Origin: Mycolicibacterium peregrinum
GTDB lineage: Bacteria; Actinomycetota; Actinomycetes; Mycobacteriales; Mycobacteriaceae
Assembly: GCF_002102345.1 (NCBI RefSeq)
Contig: NZ_LQPP01000056.1
Location: 1 to 64,000, forward strand
Reading direction: 5' to 3'
DNA: 64,000 bases
Made by a program: the position numbers and the translations under genes. Each line of letters starts with the position of its first letter. The first letter of the stretch is position 1. Under the pieces are notes generated by a model. It saw only the letters and a program-made list of their open reading frames with translations. It ran no database searches and was not told where the DNA came from. Shown one piece after another: positions 26,576 to 34,741 of this stretch.

Positions 26576-26992
26576 GTGCTGGTGATCCGCCGGGATCTCG
26601 TCGAGGCCATGGTGGCGCATGCCCGCGCCGACCACCCTGACGAGGCGTGTGGAGTGATCGCCGGGCCGGAAGGCTCCGATCGGCCCGAGCGCTTCATCGC
26701 GATGGCCAACGCGGAGCGTTCGCCGACGTTCTACCGATTCGATTCGGGTGAGCAGCTCAAGGTGTGGCGCGCTATGGACGACGCCGACGAAGTGCCTGTC
26801 GTCATCTACCACTCGCACACCGCGACCGAGGCCTACCCGAGCCGCACCGACACTTCATTGGCCTCCGAACCCGACGCCCACTACGTATTGGTGTCCACCC
26901 GCGACCCTGACGAGCATGAACTGCGCAGTTATCGCATCATCGACGGCGTCGTCACCGAGGAACCCGTCGACATAGTCGAGCAGTACACCTAA
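26576..26992 (+). CDS. mec: CysO-cysteine isopeptidase Mec
   Basis: Mec cleaves the cysteine from the CysO-cysteine adduct made by CysM. The 138-residue protein is a JAMM/MPN+ zinc peptidase: Glu in HPDEACGVI and the zinc motif HSHTATEAYPSRTDTSLA (His, His and Asp ligands plus Ser). GTG at 26576 starts VLVIRRDLVEAMVAHARA. It is the first of the mec-cysO-cysM trio, which provides an oxidation-resistant cysteine route in actinobacteria. Confidence 0.95.
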   Translation: MLVIRRDLVEAMVAHARADHPDEACGVIAGPEGSDRPERFIAMANAERSPTFYRFDSGEQLKVWRAMDDADEVPVVIYHSHTATEAYPSRTDTSLASEPDAHYVLVSTRDPDEHELRSYRIIDGVVTEEPVDIVEQYT

Positions 26993-27002
26993 GGAGCTCA
27001 AA

Positions 27003-27284
27003 ATGGCAGTAACCGTCTCGATCCCGACCATCTTGCGTCCGCACACCGGCGGACAGAAACGCGTCAGCGCGTCCGGCGACACCTTGTCGGCCGTGATCAG
27101 CGACCTGGAGGCCAACTACTCCGGGATTACCGGTCGCCTGGTCGACCCCGACAATCCGGGCAAGCTGCACCGGTTCGTCAACATCTACGTCAACGACGAG
27201 GACGTGCGGTTCTCCGGTGGTCTGGATACGACGCTGTCCGATGGTGATTCGGTCACCATCCTGCCCGCGGTTGCCGGCGGATAA
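27003..27284 (+). CDS. cysO: Sulfur-carrier protein CysO
   Basis: A 93-residue ThiS/MoaD-like ubiquitin-fold protein ending in AVAGG. The C-terminal Gly is converted to a thiocarboxylate that donates sulfur to CysM. Typical segments are LRPHTGGQKRVSASGDTLS and VYVNDEDVRFSGGLDT. The ATG follows AAGGAGCTCAAA, a good ribosome binding site. It lies between mec and cysM, with 2 bases to cysM. Confidence 0.96.
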   Translation: MAVTVSIPTILRPHTGGQKRVSASGDTLSAVISDLEANYSGITGRLVDPDNPGKLHRFVNIYVNDEDVRFSGGLDTTLSDGDSVTILPAVAGG

Positions 27285-27286
27285 CA

Positions 27287-28258
27287 ATGACCCGGCACGA
27301 CTCACTGCTGCAGGCGCTCGGCAATACCCCGCTGGTCGGGCTGCAGAACCTCTCGCCGCGTTGGGACGATGGTGAGGACGGGCCGCACGTGCGGTTGTGG
27401 GCGAAGCTCGAGGACCGCAATCCGACCGGTTCGATCAAGGACCGACCCGCGCTGCGCATGATCGAGCAGGCCGAGCGCGACGGCTTGCTGAGCCCGGGCG
27501 CCACCATCCTGGAGCCCACGAGCGGCAACACCGGTATCTCGCTGGCCATGGCCGCGATGCTCAAGGGCTACAACATGATCTGTGTGATGCCCGAGAACAC
27601 CTCCATCGAGCGGCGTCAGATCCTGGAACTCTACGGCGCGAGGATCATCTTCAGCCCGGCCGAGGGCGGTTCCAACACCGCGGTGGCGACAGCGAAAGAG
27701 CTTGCGGCGGAAAACCCTTCGTGGGTGATGCTGTATCAGTACGGCAACCCGGCCAACTCCGATGCGCACTACTACGGCACCGGTCCCGAGCTGCTGGCCG
27801 ACCTGCCCGAGATCACCCACTTCGTCGCTGGCCTGGGTACCACCGGCACCCTGATGGGAACCGGACGTTTCCTGCGAGAGAACGTGCCGGGCGTGCAGAT
27901 CGTGGCCGCCGAACCTCGCTACGGCGAGGGCGTGTACGCGCTGCGCAACATCGACGAGGGGTTCATCCCCGAGCTGTATGACCCCGACGTGCTGACCACA
28001 CGGTTCTCGGTGGGCTCTTATGACGCGGTGAAGCGCACCCGTGATCTGGTGACCCGCGAAGGCATTTTCGCCGGTATCTCGACCGGCGCAGTTCTGCACG
28101 CCGCGCTGGGGATGGGCGTCAAGGCGATCAAGGCGGGCGAGCGCGCGGATATCGCGTTCGTGGTCGCCGACGCCGGTTGGAAGTATCTGTCGACCGGTGC
28201 CTACGCCGGTAGCCTTGATGACGCAGAGGATGCGTTGGAAGGGCAGCTATGGGCGTGA
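27287..28258 (+). CDS. cysM: O-phosphoserine sulfhydrylase CysM
   Basis: CysM uses pyridoxal phosphate to form CysO-cysteine from O-phosphoserine and CysO-thiocarboxylate. The 323-residue protein, the same length as M. tuberculosis CysM, has the PLP lysine in NPTGSIKDRPALR, the substrate loop EPTSGNTGIS, the phosphate-binding GLGTTGTLMGTGR and the C-terminal tail ending EGQLWA that closes the active site. It is the last of the cysteine trio, and the rhomboid gene starts 25 bases later. Confidence 0.96.
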   Translation: MTRHDSLLQALGNTPLVGLQNLSPRWDDGEDGPHVRLWAKLEDRNPTGSIKDRPALRMIEQAERDGLLSPGATILEPTSGNTGISLAMAAMLKGYNMICVMPENTSIERRQILELYGARIIFSPAEGGSNTAVATAKELAAENPSWVMLYQYGNPANSDAHYYGTGPELLADLPEITHFVAGLGTTGTLMGTGRFLRENVPGVQIVAAEPRYGEGVYALRNIDEGFIPELYDPDVLTTRFSVGSYDAVKRTRDLVTREGIFAGISTGAVLHAALGMGVKAIKAGERADIAFVVADAGWKYLSTGAYAGSLDDAEDALEGQLWA

Positions 28259-28283
28259 GCGGGCAGCCGGAGGCGGATCGCGC

Positions 28284-28958
28284 ATGAGCAAGCCGGGTCT
28301 ACCCGCGGCCGGCGCACCGAAGAAACGCCCGGCATGGATTGTCGGCGGCGTCACGATCATCAGCTTCGTCGCGCTGCTCTACGTGATCGAGATCGTCGAC
28401 ACCGCCATGGGCCACCGGCTGGACCAGGACGGCATCCGGCCCCTGCAGACCGACGGACTGTGGGGGATCCTGTGGGCGCCCCTGCTGCACGGCGGCTGGC
28501 CGCACCTGATCGCCAACACCGTGCCCGCGCTGGTGCTCGGCTTCCTCATGACGTTGGCCGGGATGGGGCGATTCATCGCAGCGACGGCGATCATCTGGAT
28601 ACTCGGCGGCTTCGGCACATGGCTGATCGGCAATATTGGCCTGCACTGCCCCTACGTGACCGTGCAGTGCACGAGCACTCACATCGGCGCGTCCGGCTTG
28701 ATCTTCGGCTGGCTGGCATTCCTGATCGTCTTCGGATTCTTCACGCGCAACGTGTGGGAGATCGTGATCGGTGTCGTCGTGCTGTTCGTCTACGGCGGTG
28801 TGCTGTTCGGAGTGCTGCCGGGTAATGCGGGGGTGTCCTGGCAGGGCCACCTCAGCGGGGCCCTTGCCGGTGTCGTCGCCGCCTATCTGCTGTCCGGACC
28901 GGAACGTAAGGCGCGGGAAGCGAAGAAGAGTTCCGTCCAGCCGCGTCTGAGTGCATGA
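28284..28958 (+). CDS. Rhomboid-family intramembrane serine protease
   Basis: A 224-residue membrane protein with about six helices and the rhomboid signature: HGGWPHLIANT in the first loop, catalytic Ser in HIGASGLIFGW and His in SWQGHLSGALAG. It cleaves proteins within the membrane; its substrates in mycobacteria are largely unknown. ATG at 28284 gives MSKPGLPAAGAPKKRPAW with a positive cytosolic N-terminus. Its stop lies 4 bases before the preferred murI ATG. It corresponds to Rv1337. Confidence 0.92.
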   Translation: MSKPGLPAAGAPKKRPAWIVGGVTIISFVALLYVIEIVDTAMGHRLDQDGIRPLQTDGLWGILWAPLLHGGWPHLIANTVPALVLGFLMTLAGMGRFIAATAIIWILGGFGTWLIGNIGLHCPYVTVQCTSTHIGASGLIFGWLAFLIVFGFFTRNVWEIVIGVVVLFVYGGVLFGVLPGNAGVSWQGHLSGALAGVVAAYLLSGPERKAREAKKSSVQPRLSA

Positions 28959-28962
28959 CCGT

Positions 28963-29787
28963 ATGAACGACCCACTCGCACCCGTCGGCATCTTCGACTC
29001 CGGCGTCGGTGGTCTGACCGTGGCCCGCGCGATCATCGACCAGCTGCCCGACGAGGACATCATCTACGTCGGTGACACGGGCAACGGCCCCTACGGGCCG
29101 CTGACCATACCCGAGATCCGGGCGCACTCCCTGGCCATCGGTGACGACCTGGTGGCCCGCGGCGTCAAGGCTCTGGTGATCGCCTGCAACACCGCGTCCT
29201 CGGCGTGCCTGCGCGACGCGCGCGAGCGCTACTCGCCGGTGCCGGTGGTCGAAGTGATCCTGCCCGCGGTCCGGCGCGCGGTGGCCGCGACCCGCAACGG
29301 TCGCATCGGGGTGATCGGCACCGCCGCCACCATCGCCTCGGGCGCCTATCAGGACGCGTTCGCCGCGGCGCGTGACACCGAGGTGTTCGGGGTGGCCTGT
29401 CCGCGGTTCGTCGACTTCGTTGAGCGCGGGGTCACCAGTGGTCGCCAGGTGCTGGGTCTGGCCGAGGGCTATCTCGAACCGCTGCAGCGCGCCGAGGTGG
29501 ACACCCTGGTGTTGGGGTGCACGCACTACCCGATGCTGTCCGGTCTGATCCAGTTGGCCATGGGCGACAACGTCACGCTGGTGTCCTCGGCCGAGGAGAC
29601 CGCCAAAGACCTGCTCCGGGTGCTCACGGAGCTCGATTTGCTGAAGCCGCACGAATCCGGCCCGGCCCGACGGGTGTTCGAGGCCACCGGTGATCCCGAG
29701 GCGTTCACCACGCTGGCCGCCCGATTCCTGGGGCCGGGGCTGGACGGGGCGCGGCAGGTGCGGCGTCACGTGGGGGCGGGAAAATGA
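28963..29787 (+). CDS. murI: Glutamate racemase MurI
   Basis: MurI supplies D-glutamate for peptidoglycan. The 274-residue protein has PVGIFDSGVGGLTVAR with the catalytic Asp, the two catalytic cysteines in VIACNTASSACL and VLGCTHYPMLSG, and YVGDTGNGPYGPL. ATG at 28963 (MNDPLAPVG) matches known MurI starts, while an ATG four codons upstream overlaps the rhomboid stop. Mycobacterial MurI can also bind DNA gyrase, but nothing in the sequence tests this. Confidence 0.95.
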   Translation: MNDPLAPVGIFDSGVGGLTVARAIIDQLPDEDIIYVGDTGNGPYGPLTIPEIRAHSLAIGDDLVARGVKALVIACNTASSACLRDARERYSPVPVVEVILPAVRRAVAATRNGRIGVIGTAATIASGAYQDAFAAARDTEVFGVACPRFVDFVERGVTSGRQVLGLAEGYLEPLQRAEVDTLVLGCTHYPMLSGLIQLAMGDNVTLVSSAEETAKDLLRVLTELDLLKPHESGPARRVFEATGDPEAFTTLAARFLGPGLDGARQVRRHVGAGK

Positions 29788-29851
29788 TCTCCGTCGCCCA
29801 AACCGGCGATGTCTTGGCAACGCGCACAGCAAGCATGGCAAGCTAGACACT

Positions 29852-30619
29852 GTGCGATTGACCATCCTGGGATGCTCCGGCAGCGTTGTCGGCCCGGATT
29901 CGGCAGCCTCCGGCTATCTCGTCACCGCACCTGACACGACTCCGATGGTCGTCGACTTCGGCGGGGGCGTCCTGGGTGCGCTGCAGCGCTACGCCGATCC
30001 GAATTCGGTCAACGTGTTGCTGTCCCATCTGCACGCCGACCACTGTCTGGATCTACCCGGCCTGTTCGTATGGCGGCGTTATCACCCGATCCCGGCCACC
30101 GAACGCGGACTGATGTACGGGCCGGTCAACACCTGGGCCCGCCTCGGTGCGGCCTCCTCGCCAGAGGGCGGGGAGATCGACGACTTCACCGACATCTTCG
30201 AGGTGCGCAACTGGGAGGACGGCACCACGGTGCAGTTGGGCACACTCGACGTGACACCCCGGCTGGTCTGCCACCCGACCGAATCCTTCGGCATGCGCTT
30301 CACCGATCCGTCCGGGGCAACTCTGGTCTACAGCGGCGACACGGGGTACTGCGACGCGCTCGTCGAACTGGCCCGTGGCGCCGATGTCTTCCTGTGCGAG
30401 GCATCGTGGACCCACGATCCGTCCCGACCGCCGCACCTGCACCTGTCGGGCACCGAGGCAGGGCGCGCTGCCGCCGAAGCCGGCGTCGGTGAGCTGCTGC
30501 TCACGCATATTCCGCCGTGGACGTCTCGCGAGGATGTGATCAGCGAGGCCAAGGCCGAGTTCGACGGCCCGGTGCATGCCGTGCTCAGCGGCGAGACCTT
30601 CGACGTCACCCGGCGGTGA
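29852..30619 (+). CDS. Metallo-beta-lactamase-fold cAMP phosphodiesterase-like protein (Rv1339 type)
   Basis: A 255-residue metallo-beta-lactamase-fold enzyme with HLHADHCLDLPG, CHPTESFGMRF, YSGDTGYCD, HLHLSGTEAG and LLLTHIPP as metal ligands. The homologue Rv1339 has been described as an atypical cyclic-nucleotide phosphodiesterase that lowers cAMP and changes antibiotic tolerance. GTG at 29852 starts VRLTILGCSGSVVGPDS. It sits between murI and rph, with an adenylate cyclase 25 kb away in the same window. Activity on cAMP is inferred from the homologue. Confidence 0.9.
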   Translation: MRLTILGCSGSVVGPDSAASGYLVTAPDTTPMVVDFGGGVLGALQRYADPNSVNVLLSHLHADHCLDLPGLFVWRRYHPIPATERGLMYGPVNTWARLGAASSPEGGEIDDFTDIFEVRNWEDGTTVQLGTLDVTPRLVCHPTESFGMRFTDPSGATLVYSGDTGYCDALVELARGADVFLCEASWTHDPSRPPHLHLSGTEAGRAAAEAGVGELLLTHIPPWTSREDVISEAKAEFDGPVHAVLSGETFDVTRR

Positions 30620-30636
30620 CCCGCTAGGGTTGGCGG

Positions 30637-31416
30637 GTGTCCAAGCGAGAAGACGGTCGTCTCGACGACGAACTGCGCCCGGTAACCATCACCCGCGGAT
30701 TCACATCGCATCCCGCCGGATCGGTACTGGTGGAGTTCGGCCAGACCCGTGTCATGTGCACCGCCTCGGTCACCGAAGGTGTGCCGCGTTGGCGTAAGGG
30801 TTCGGGGCAGGGCTGGCTGACCGCCGAATACGCCATGTTGCCCGCCGCCACCCACGACCGTTCCGACCGGGAATCGGTCAAGGGACGCGTCGGCGGTCGG
30901 ACCCAGGAGATCAGCCGCCTGGTCGGGCGTTCCCTGCGCGCGTGCATCGACCTCGGTGCGCTGGGGGAGAACACCATCGCGATCGACTGTGACGTGCTGC
31001 AGGCCGACGGCGGTACCCGCACCGCTGCCATCACCGGCGCGTACGTGGCGCTGTCCGATGCGGTCACGTATCTGGCTGCGGCCGGGCGGCTTTCCGATCC
31101 GCGTCCGCTGTCCTGCGCCATTGCAGCGGTGTCGGTGGGCGTGGTCGACGGCCGCGTGCGTCTGGACTTGCCCTACACCGAGGACTCGCGCGCCGAGGTG
31201 GACATGAACGTCGTCGCCACCGACACCGGCACCCTCGTGGAGATCCAGGGCACCGGCGAGGGCGCGACGTTCCCGCGGTCTACTCTGGACAAGATGCTCG
31301 ACGCCGCGCTGGCGGGCTGCGAGCAGTTGTTCGTGGTCCAGCGCGAGGCATTGGAATTGCCGTATCCGGGTGTGCTGCCGGAGGGGCCCGCGCCCAAGAA
31401 GTCGTTCGGAAGCTGA
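30637..31416 (+). CDS. rph: Ribonuclease PH
   Basis: RNase PH trims tRNA 3' ends by phosphorolysis. The 259-residue protein starts from GTG at 30637 (VSKREDGRLDDELRPVTI) and has RGFTSHPAGSVLVEFGQTRVMC, GWLTAEYAMLPAATHDR, the phosphate site GGRTQEISRLVGRSLR and CDVLQADGGTRTAAITGA. It is followed directly by rdgB, whose GTG comes right after the rph TGA. Rph-rdgB pairing is common in bacteria. Confidence 0.96.
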   Translation: MSKREDGRLDDELRPVTITRGFTSHPAGSVLVEFGQTRVMCTASVTEGVPRWRKGSGQGWLTAEYAMLPAATHDRSDRESVKGRVGGRTQEISRLVGRSLRACIDLGALGENTIAIDCDVLQADGGTRTAAITGAYVALSDAVTYLAAAGRLSDPRPLSCAIAAVSVGVVDGRVRLDLPYTEDSRAEVDMNVVATDTGTLVEIQGTGEGATFPRSTLDKMLDAALAGCEQLFVVQREALELPYPGVLPEGPAPKKSFGS

Positions 31417-32031
31417 GTGCCTGAGCTGTTGGTGGCCAGCCGCAACGCCAAGAAGCTGGCCGAGTTACGGCGGGTGCTGGATGCCGCCGGGATCACCGGG
31501 CTGAACTTGGTGTCCCTGGCCGATGTCGCCCCGTTCGACGAGGCGCCCGAAACCGGCGCGACCTTCGAGGACAACGCGCTGGCCAAGGCGCGGGATGGGT
31601 TCCGTGCGACCGGATTGGCTTGTGTGGCAGACGATTCCGGTATCTCGGTGGATGCACTGAACGGAATGCCCGGAGTGTTGTCGGCTCGGTGGTCCGGCAG
31701 GCACGGGGACGACCCCGCGAACACGTCCTTGCTCTTGGCGCAGCTGGCCGATGTGCCCGACGAACGGCGTGGGGCGGCGTTCGTGTCGGCGTGTGCGCTG
31801 GTCTCGGCGTCTGGTGAAACCGTGGTCCGCGGCGAGTGGCCGGGCACCGTCACCCACGAACCCCGCGGCGACGGCGGATTCGGGTACGACCCGGTGTTTC
31901 TACCTGACGGATCTACCCGCACCGCAGCCGAATTGACGCCCGCCGAGAAAGACGCGTCGTCGCACCGCGGCCGGGCGCTGGCGTTGTTGGTGCCTGCGCT
32001 GCGGGAGTTGGCCGGGATGGCCGGGTCTTAG
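31417..32031 (+). CDS. rdgB: Inosine/xanthosine triphosphate pyrophosphatase RdgB
   Basis: RdgB (HAM1/Maf-like) removes ITP, dITP and XTP from nucleotide pools. The 204-residue protein has LLVASRNAKKLAELRRVL, TFEDNALAKAR, ADDSGISVDALNGMPGVLSARW, the substrate motif GDGGFGYDPVFL and SHRGRALALL. GTG at 31417 directly abuts the rph stop. It ends the syntenic forward block; inverted repeats and a convergent transporter gene follow. Confidence 0.95.
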   Translation: MPELLVASRNAKKLAELRRVLDAAGITGLNLVSLADVAPFDEAPETGATFEDNALAKARDGFRATGLACVADDSGISVDALNGMPGVLSARWSGRHGDDPANTSLLLAQLADVPDERRGAAFVSACALVSASGETVVRGEWPGTVTHEPRGDGGFGYDPVFLPDGSTRTAAELTPAEKDASSHRGRALALLVPALRELAGMAGS

Positions 32032-32043
32032 TCTGCGTTTTGT

Positions 32044-32085
32044 CACGCCAGCGCGACTGCCGAGCTCGAGCGTCACGCTGGCGTG
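32044..32085. repeat. Small inverted repeat downstream of rdgB
   Basis: CACGCCAGCG at 32044-32053 pairs with CGCTGGCGTG at 32076-32085 across a 22-base loop. It lies just after the rdgB stop and could be a weak terminator or RNA-stabilising hairpin. No T-run follows. Confidence 0.5.
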
Positions 32086-32110
32086 CACGAAATTGATTGC
32101 GGGCCCGCGA

Positions 32111-32160
32111 TTGTCACGCTGGAGTTGCGGTCACGCCCGGACGTCACTCCAGCGTGACAA
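32111..32160. terminator. Inverted repeat between rdgB and the MFS gene
   Basis: TTGTCACGCTGGAGT (32111-32125) is perfectly repeated in inverse at 32146-32160 across a 20-base loop. It sits between convergent genes, 11 bases from the MFS stop, and probably terminates both. The half-sites TCACGCTGG also resemble the smaller repeat just upstream, so this spacer holds four related half-sites. Confidence 0.65.
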
Positions 32161-32171
32161 AGCGGCGCCGG

Positions 32172-33410
32172 TCAAGCAGCGTCAGCGGTGGCTGCGGCCG
32201 CGCTCCGGCGGGTCAGCAGCAGTGCTCCTGCGCCGATGCAGGCACTGACCAACATGGCCCCCGCCATGGGCAGCGCGGTGTGGTCGCCGCCGAGCCCGAC
32301 GATCGGTGACACCACCGCCGCCAGACCGAACTGCAACGCGCCCAACACCGCAGAACCGGTCCCCGCCGCATGGCGGACCTGATCGAGCGCCAGCGACGTC
32401 GCATTGGCGGCTACCAGGCCGAGGCTCGCGACCGCGCCCCACAACAGCAGCAGCGACGCCCACAGCACCGGGCCGAGCAGCGCGTCCACCAACAGCAGGA
32501 CCGAAAAGAGGACCAGTAGGCCGACGCCGAGGTGCAGCAACCGGCGCTGCCCGAATCGGCCCACAATTCTGGCGTTGACGGCATTCATGATCACGATGCC
32601 CGCGGCGTTCGCGGCGAAGGCGAACGAATAGTGCAGCGGGGACAGTCCGAGCACGTTCTGAAGGACGAACGGTGAAGCCGCGATGTAGGCGAACATCACG
32701 GTGAAGCCGAACGCGAATGCCAGTGTGTAGCCGAGGTAGCCGCGATTGGTCAGCACCGACCGCGCATCGCTGAGCATGGCGGTCACGCCGCCGGTATGAC
32801 GGCGGTCCTTCGGATGGGTCTCGGGAAGCACGGCGACGACGCCGATGAACATCGCCACCGCGAGCCCGGCGAGGATCCAGAAGACTCCGCGCCAGCCGAT
32901 CACACCCATCAGCGATCCACCGATGAGCGGTGCCAGCACCGGTGCGGCACCGTTGATGATCATCATCAGGCTGAACGCCCGTGCGGCCACTGCACCGTGC
33001 GCGCGATCGGCCACGACAGCACGGCTCAGCACCACGCCGGCGGCGCCGCTGAATCCCTGGACGAAGCGAAATGCCGTCAGCGCCGCGATGTTCGGGGCCA
33101 CCGCGCAGGCTAGGCCGGCCAGGATGCAGACGAAGGTGCCCGCGAGCATCAGGCGACGCCGGCCGAATCGGTCCGAGAGCGGACCGATGATCAGCTGCCC
33201 ACTGGCCAGCCCCACCATGAACGAGGTCAGGGTGAACTGGACGGCCGAGGCCGATGTGCCGAACTCGGCGGCCATTGCCGGGAAGGCGGGCAGGTACATG
33301 TCGATCGACAGAGGCGCCACGGCGGTCAGCAGGGCAAGCACGCCCAGCCAACTCAGCGGTAGTGCGGGTGCGTGGGATGTCGTCTCGGTAGTTGTGGTTC
33401 GAGTACTCAT
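32172..33410 (-). CDS. Bcr/CflA-type drug efflux transporter (MFS)
   Basis: A 412-residue major facilitator with 12 predicted helices. The N-terminal pattern PLSIDMYLPAFPAMAAEFGTS, the loop motif GPLSDRFGRRRLML and RFVQGFSGAAGVVLSRAVVAD are characteristic of the Bcr/CflA drug-proton antiporters. It is divergent from a MarR regulator gene 51 bp away, with a clear palindrome between them, so it is very likely MarR-controlled. This pair is absent from the corresponding place in M. tuberculosis (between Rv1341 and Rv1342c) and so is an accessory insertion into a conserved block. Confidence 0.9.
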   Translation of the reverse strand: MSTRTTTTETTSHAPALPLSWLGVLALLTAVAPLSIDMYLPAFPAMAAEFGTSASAVQFTLTSFMVGLASGQLIIGPLSDRFGRRRLMLAGTFVCILAGLACAVAPNIAALTAFRFVQGFSGAAGVVLSRAVVADRAHGAVAARAFSLMMIINGAAPVLAPLIGGSLMGVIGWRGVFWILAGLAVAMFIGVVAVLPETHPKDRRHTGGVTAMLSDARSVLTNRGYLGYTLAFAFGFTVMFAYIAASPFVLQNVLGLSPLHYSFAFAANAAGIVIMNAVNARIVGRFGQRRLLHLGVGLLVLFSVLLLVDALLGPVLWASLLLLWGAVASLGLVAANATSLALDQVRHAAGTGSAVLGALQFGLAAVVSPIVGLGGDHTALPMAGAMLVSACIGAGALLLTRRSAAAATADAA

Positions 33411-33428
33411 ACGACCTTAGGTTCAAGA

Positions 33429-33452
33429 ATTATGTATAAATTTATAGGTAAT
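33429..33452. promoter_or_regulatory. Probable MarR operator between MFS and marR
   Basis: The perfect 12-bp core TATAAATTTATA (33435-33446) is flanked by ATTA and TAAT to give a 24-bp imperfect palindrome. It stands in an AT-rich 51-bp divergent gap within GC-rich DNA. Size, symmetry and position between a regulator and an efflux pump fit a MarR-family operator overlapping both promoters. Confidence 0.75.
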
Positions 33453-33461
33453 ATAGCCGAC

Positions 33462-33914
33462 ATGACCGCCCCACGAGTACCCAGGGCAATGCGTGATGTG
33501 CGTGACACCGCAGCCGCCGTGCGGACGCTGGTCTGGTCACTACGGCGGTTCGGTGAGAGGCAGGTCGGCCTGGAATCGTTGCCACACTCGGAGTTCGAGG
33601 TCATCCGCACGGTAGGTGACCACCCGGGAATCAGTGTCTCCGAGGCAGCCAAAATGCTGGCGCTGCAGCCCAGCAATGTCAGCACCACGGTGCGGAAACT
33701 GGTCGAGCGCGGTTTGGTCGACCGCGCTCCCGACGAACACGACCGTCGCTGCATCCGGCTGTACCTGACAGCCAGGGCCGCCGAACACAAGAAGATGATC
33801 GACGCGGCCTGGACCCGCAGCGTCCACGAGCAGTTCGCTCAGATGACCGACGAGGAGGTGGCGACCTTGGTCAAAGCCGGGCCGTTACTTCGGCGGCTCG
33901 CTTCGATGGCTTAG
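33462..33914 (+). CDS. MarR-family transcriptional regulator
   Basis: A 150-residue winged-helix repressor: FEVIRTVGDHPGISVSEAAKMLALQPSNVSTTVRKLVERGLVDRAPDEHDRRCIRLYLT is the DNA-binding domain with wing DEHDRR, flanked by dimerisation helices. ATG at 33462 (MTAPRVPRAMRD) is used. Upstream in-frame codons (33432) fall inside the operator palindrome. It should repress the divergent efflux pump and itself until a ligand binds. The ligand is not predictable. Confidence 0.9.
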   Translation: MTAPRVPRAMRDVRDTAAAVRTLVWSLRRFGERQVGLESLPHSEFEVIRTVGDHPGISVSEAAKMLALQPSNVSTTVRKLVERGLVDRAPDEHDRRCIRLYLTARAAEHKKMIDAAWTRSVHEQFAQMTDEEVATLVKAGPLLRRLASMA

Positions 33915-33922
33915 CCGTAGAC

Positions 33923-34285
33923 CTAGATCTCGAAGCGCTTCTTGAGGTCGAGGGTATTGAAGTGTTCGACGATGATGCCCAACAGTGGGATCGTGCCGGC
34001 GAGCAGCACGCCGATGGTCTTGCCGATCGGCCAGCGAACCTTGACCGCGAGGTTGGCTGTGAACAACAGGTAGATGAAGTAAACCCAACCGTGCACGATG
34101 CCGATCCAGCCAGGAGGATTGTCCACCTGCACGATGTACTTGAGCACCATCTCGTAGCACAGCGCGATCAGCCAGATGCCGGTCGTCCACGCCAGCACGC
34201 GGTAGCCCAGCAAGGCCTTGCGGATGGTTTCTTTGGGTGTCGAAACGACCGGCGTGACCTCGGGGCCCGCTTCTGGTTCCGTCAT
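33923..34285 (-). CDS. DUF3817 membrane protein (Rv1342c type)
   Basis: A 120-residue protein with three hydrophobic segments (about 28-48, 60-80 and 85-108) and the DUF3817 pattern YRVLAWTTGIWLIALCYEMVLKY...GIVHGWVYFIYLLFTANLAVKVRW. No function is known. It is the second gene of a pair with lprD, with ATGA overlap at 34282-34285. It is a distant relative of the protein at 9520-9894. Confidence 0.88.
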   Translation of the reverse strand: MTEPEAGPEVTPVVSTPKETIRKALLGYRVLAWTTGIWLIALCYEMVLKYIVQVDNPPGWIGIVHGWVYFIYLLFTANLAVKVRWPIGKTIGVLLAGTIPLLGIIVEHFNTLDLKKRFEI

Positions 34286-34662
34286 CTATCGGTCCTGTCT
34301 TTCTTCTCGGGCTGGTCGGACTTGGCCAGCTCGGCGAGGTAGGCGTTGTACTCGGAGAGCTCCTGGTCGCCGGCGTCCGCAGCCGCGGACTTGGGACGCT
34401 CCGGCAGCAGGCCCGCGGGAATCTCGGTGACGTCTCCGCTGGGCCGCTCCGGTGGGGCGTCCTCGTAGCGGACGAACTTGTAGTACGCGTAGAAACAGAA
34501 CCCGGCGAACATCGGCCACTGCAGGGCATAGCCCAAGTTCTGGAAGGTGCCCGAGGCGGATTCGTAACGCGTCCACTGCCACCACGCCAATGCCAGGCAG
34601 CCGGCGGCGCCGAGACAGACCAACGCGATGAGCGCTGGTCTCCTACGCCGTGTAGTGGACAT
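34282..34662 (-). CDS. lprD: Putative lipoprotein LprD
   Basis: A 126-residue protein starting MSTTRRRRPALIALVCLGAAGCLALAW, with a lipobox-like LGAAGC followed by a second hydrophobic stretch (about 45-62) and a polar acidic tail. It matches Rv1343c (LprD) in position and layout. The lipobox cysteine may be lipidated, but a simple two-helix membrane protein is also possible. It is translationally coupled to the DUF3817 gene. Synteny with M. tuberculosis ends here. Confidence 0.8.
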   Translation of the reverse strand: MSTTRRRRPALIALVCLGAAGCLALAWWQWTRYESASGTFQNLGYALQWPMFAGFCFYAYYKFVRYEDAPPERPSGDVTEIPAGLLPERPKSAAADAGDQELSEYNAYLAELAKSDQPEKKDRTDR

Positions 34663-34741
34663 TCGTCCATGGTACGGCGCGGGTCGCGGGCGTCGAAAAT
34701 ACGTGCCTGGATGGGCGGTACGAGGCGCTTAGGCTTTGCGG

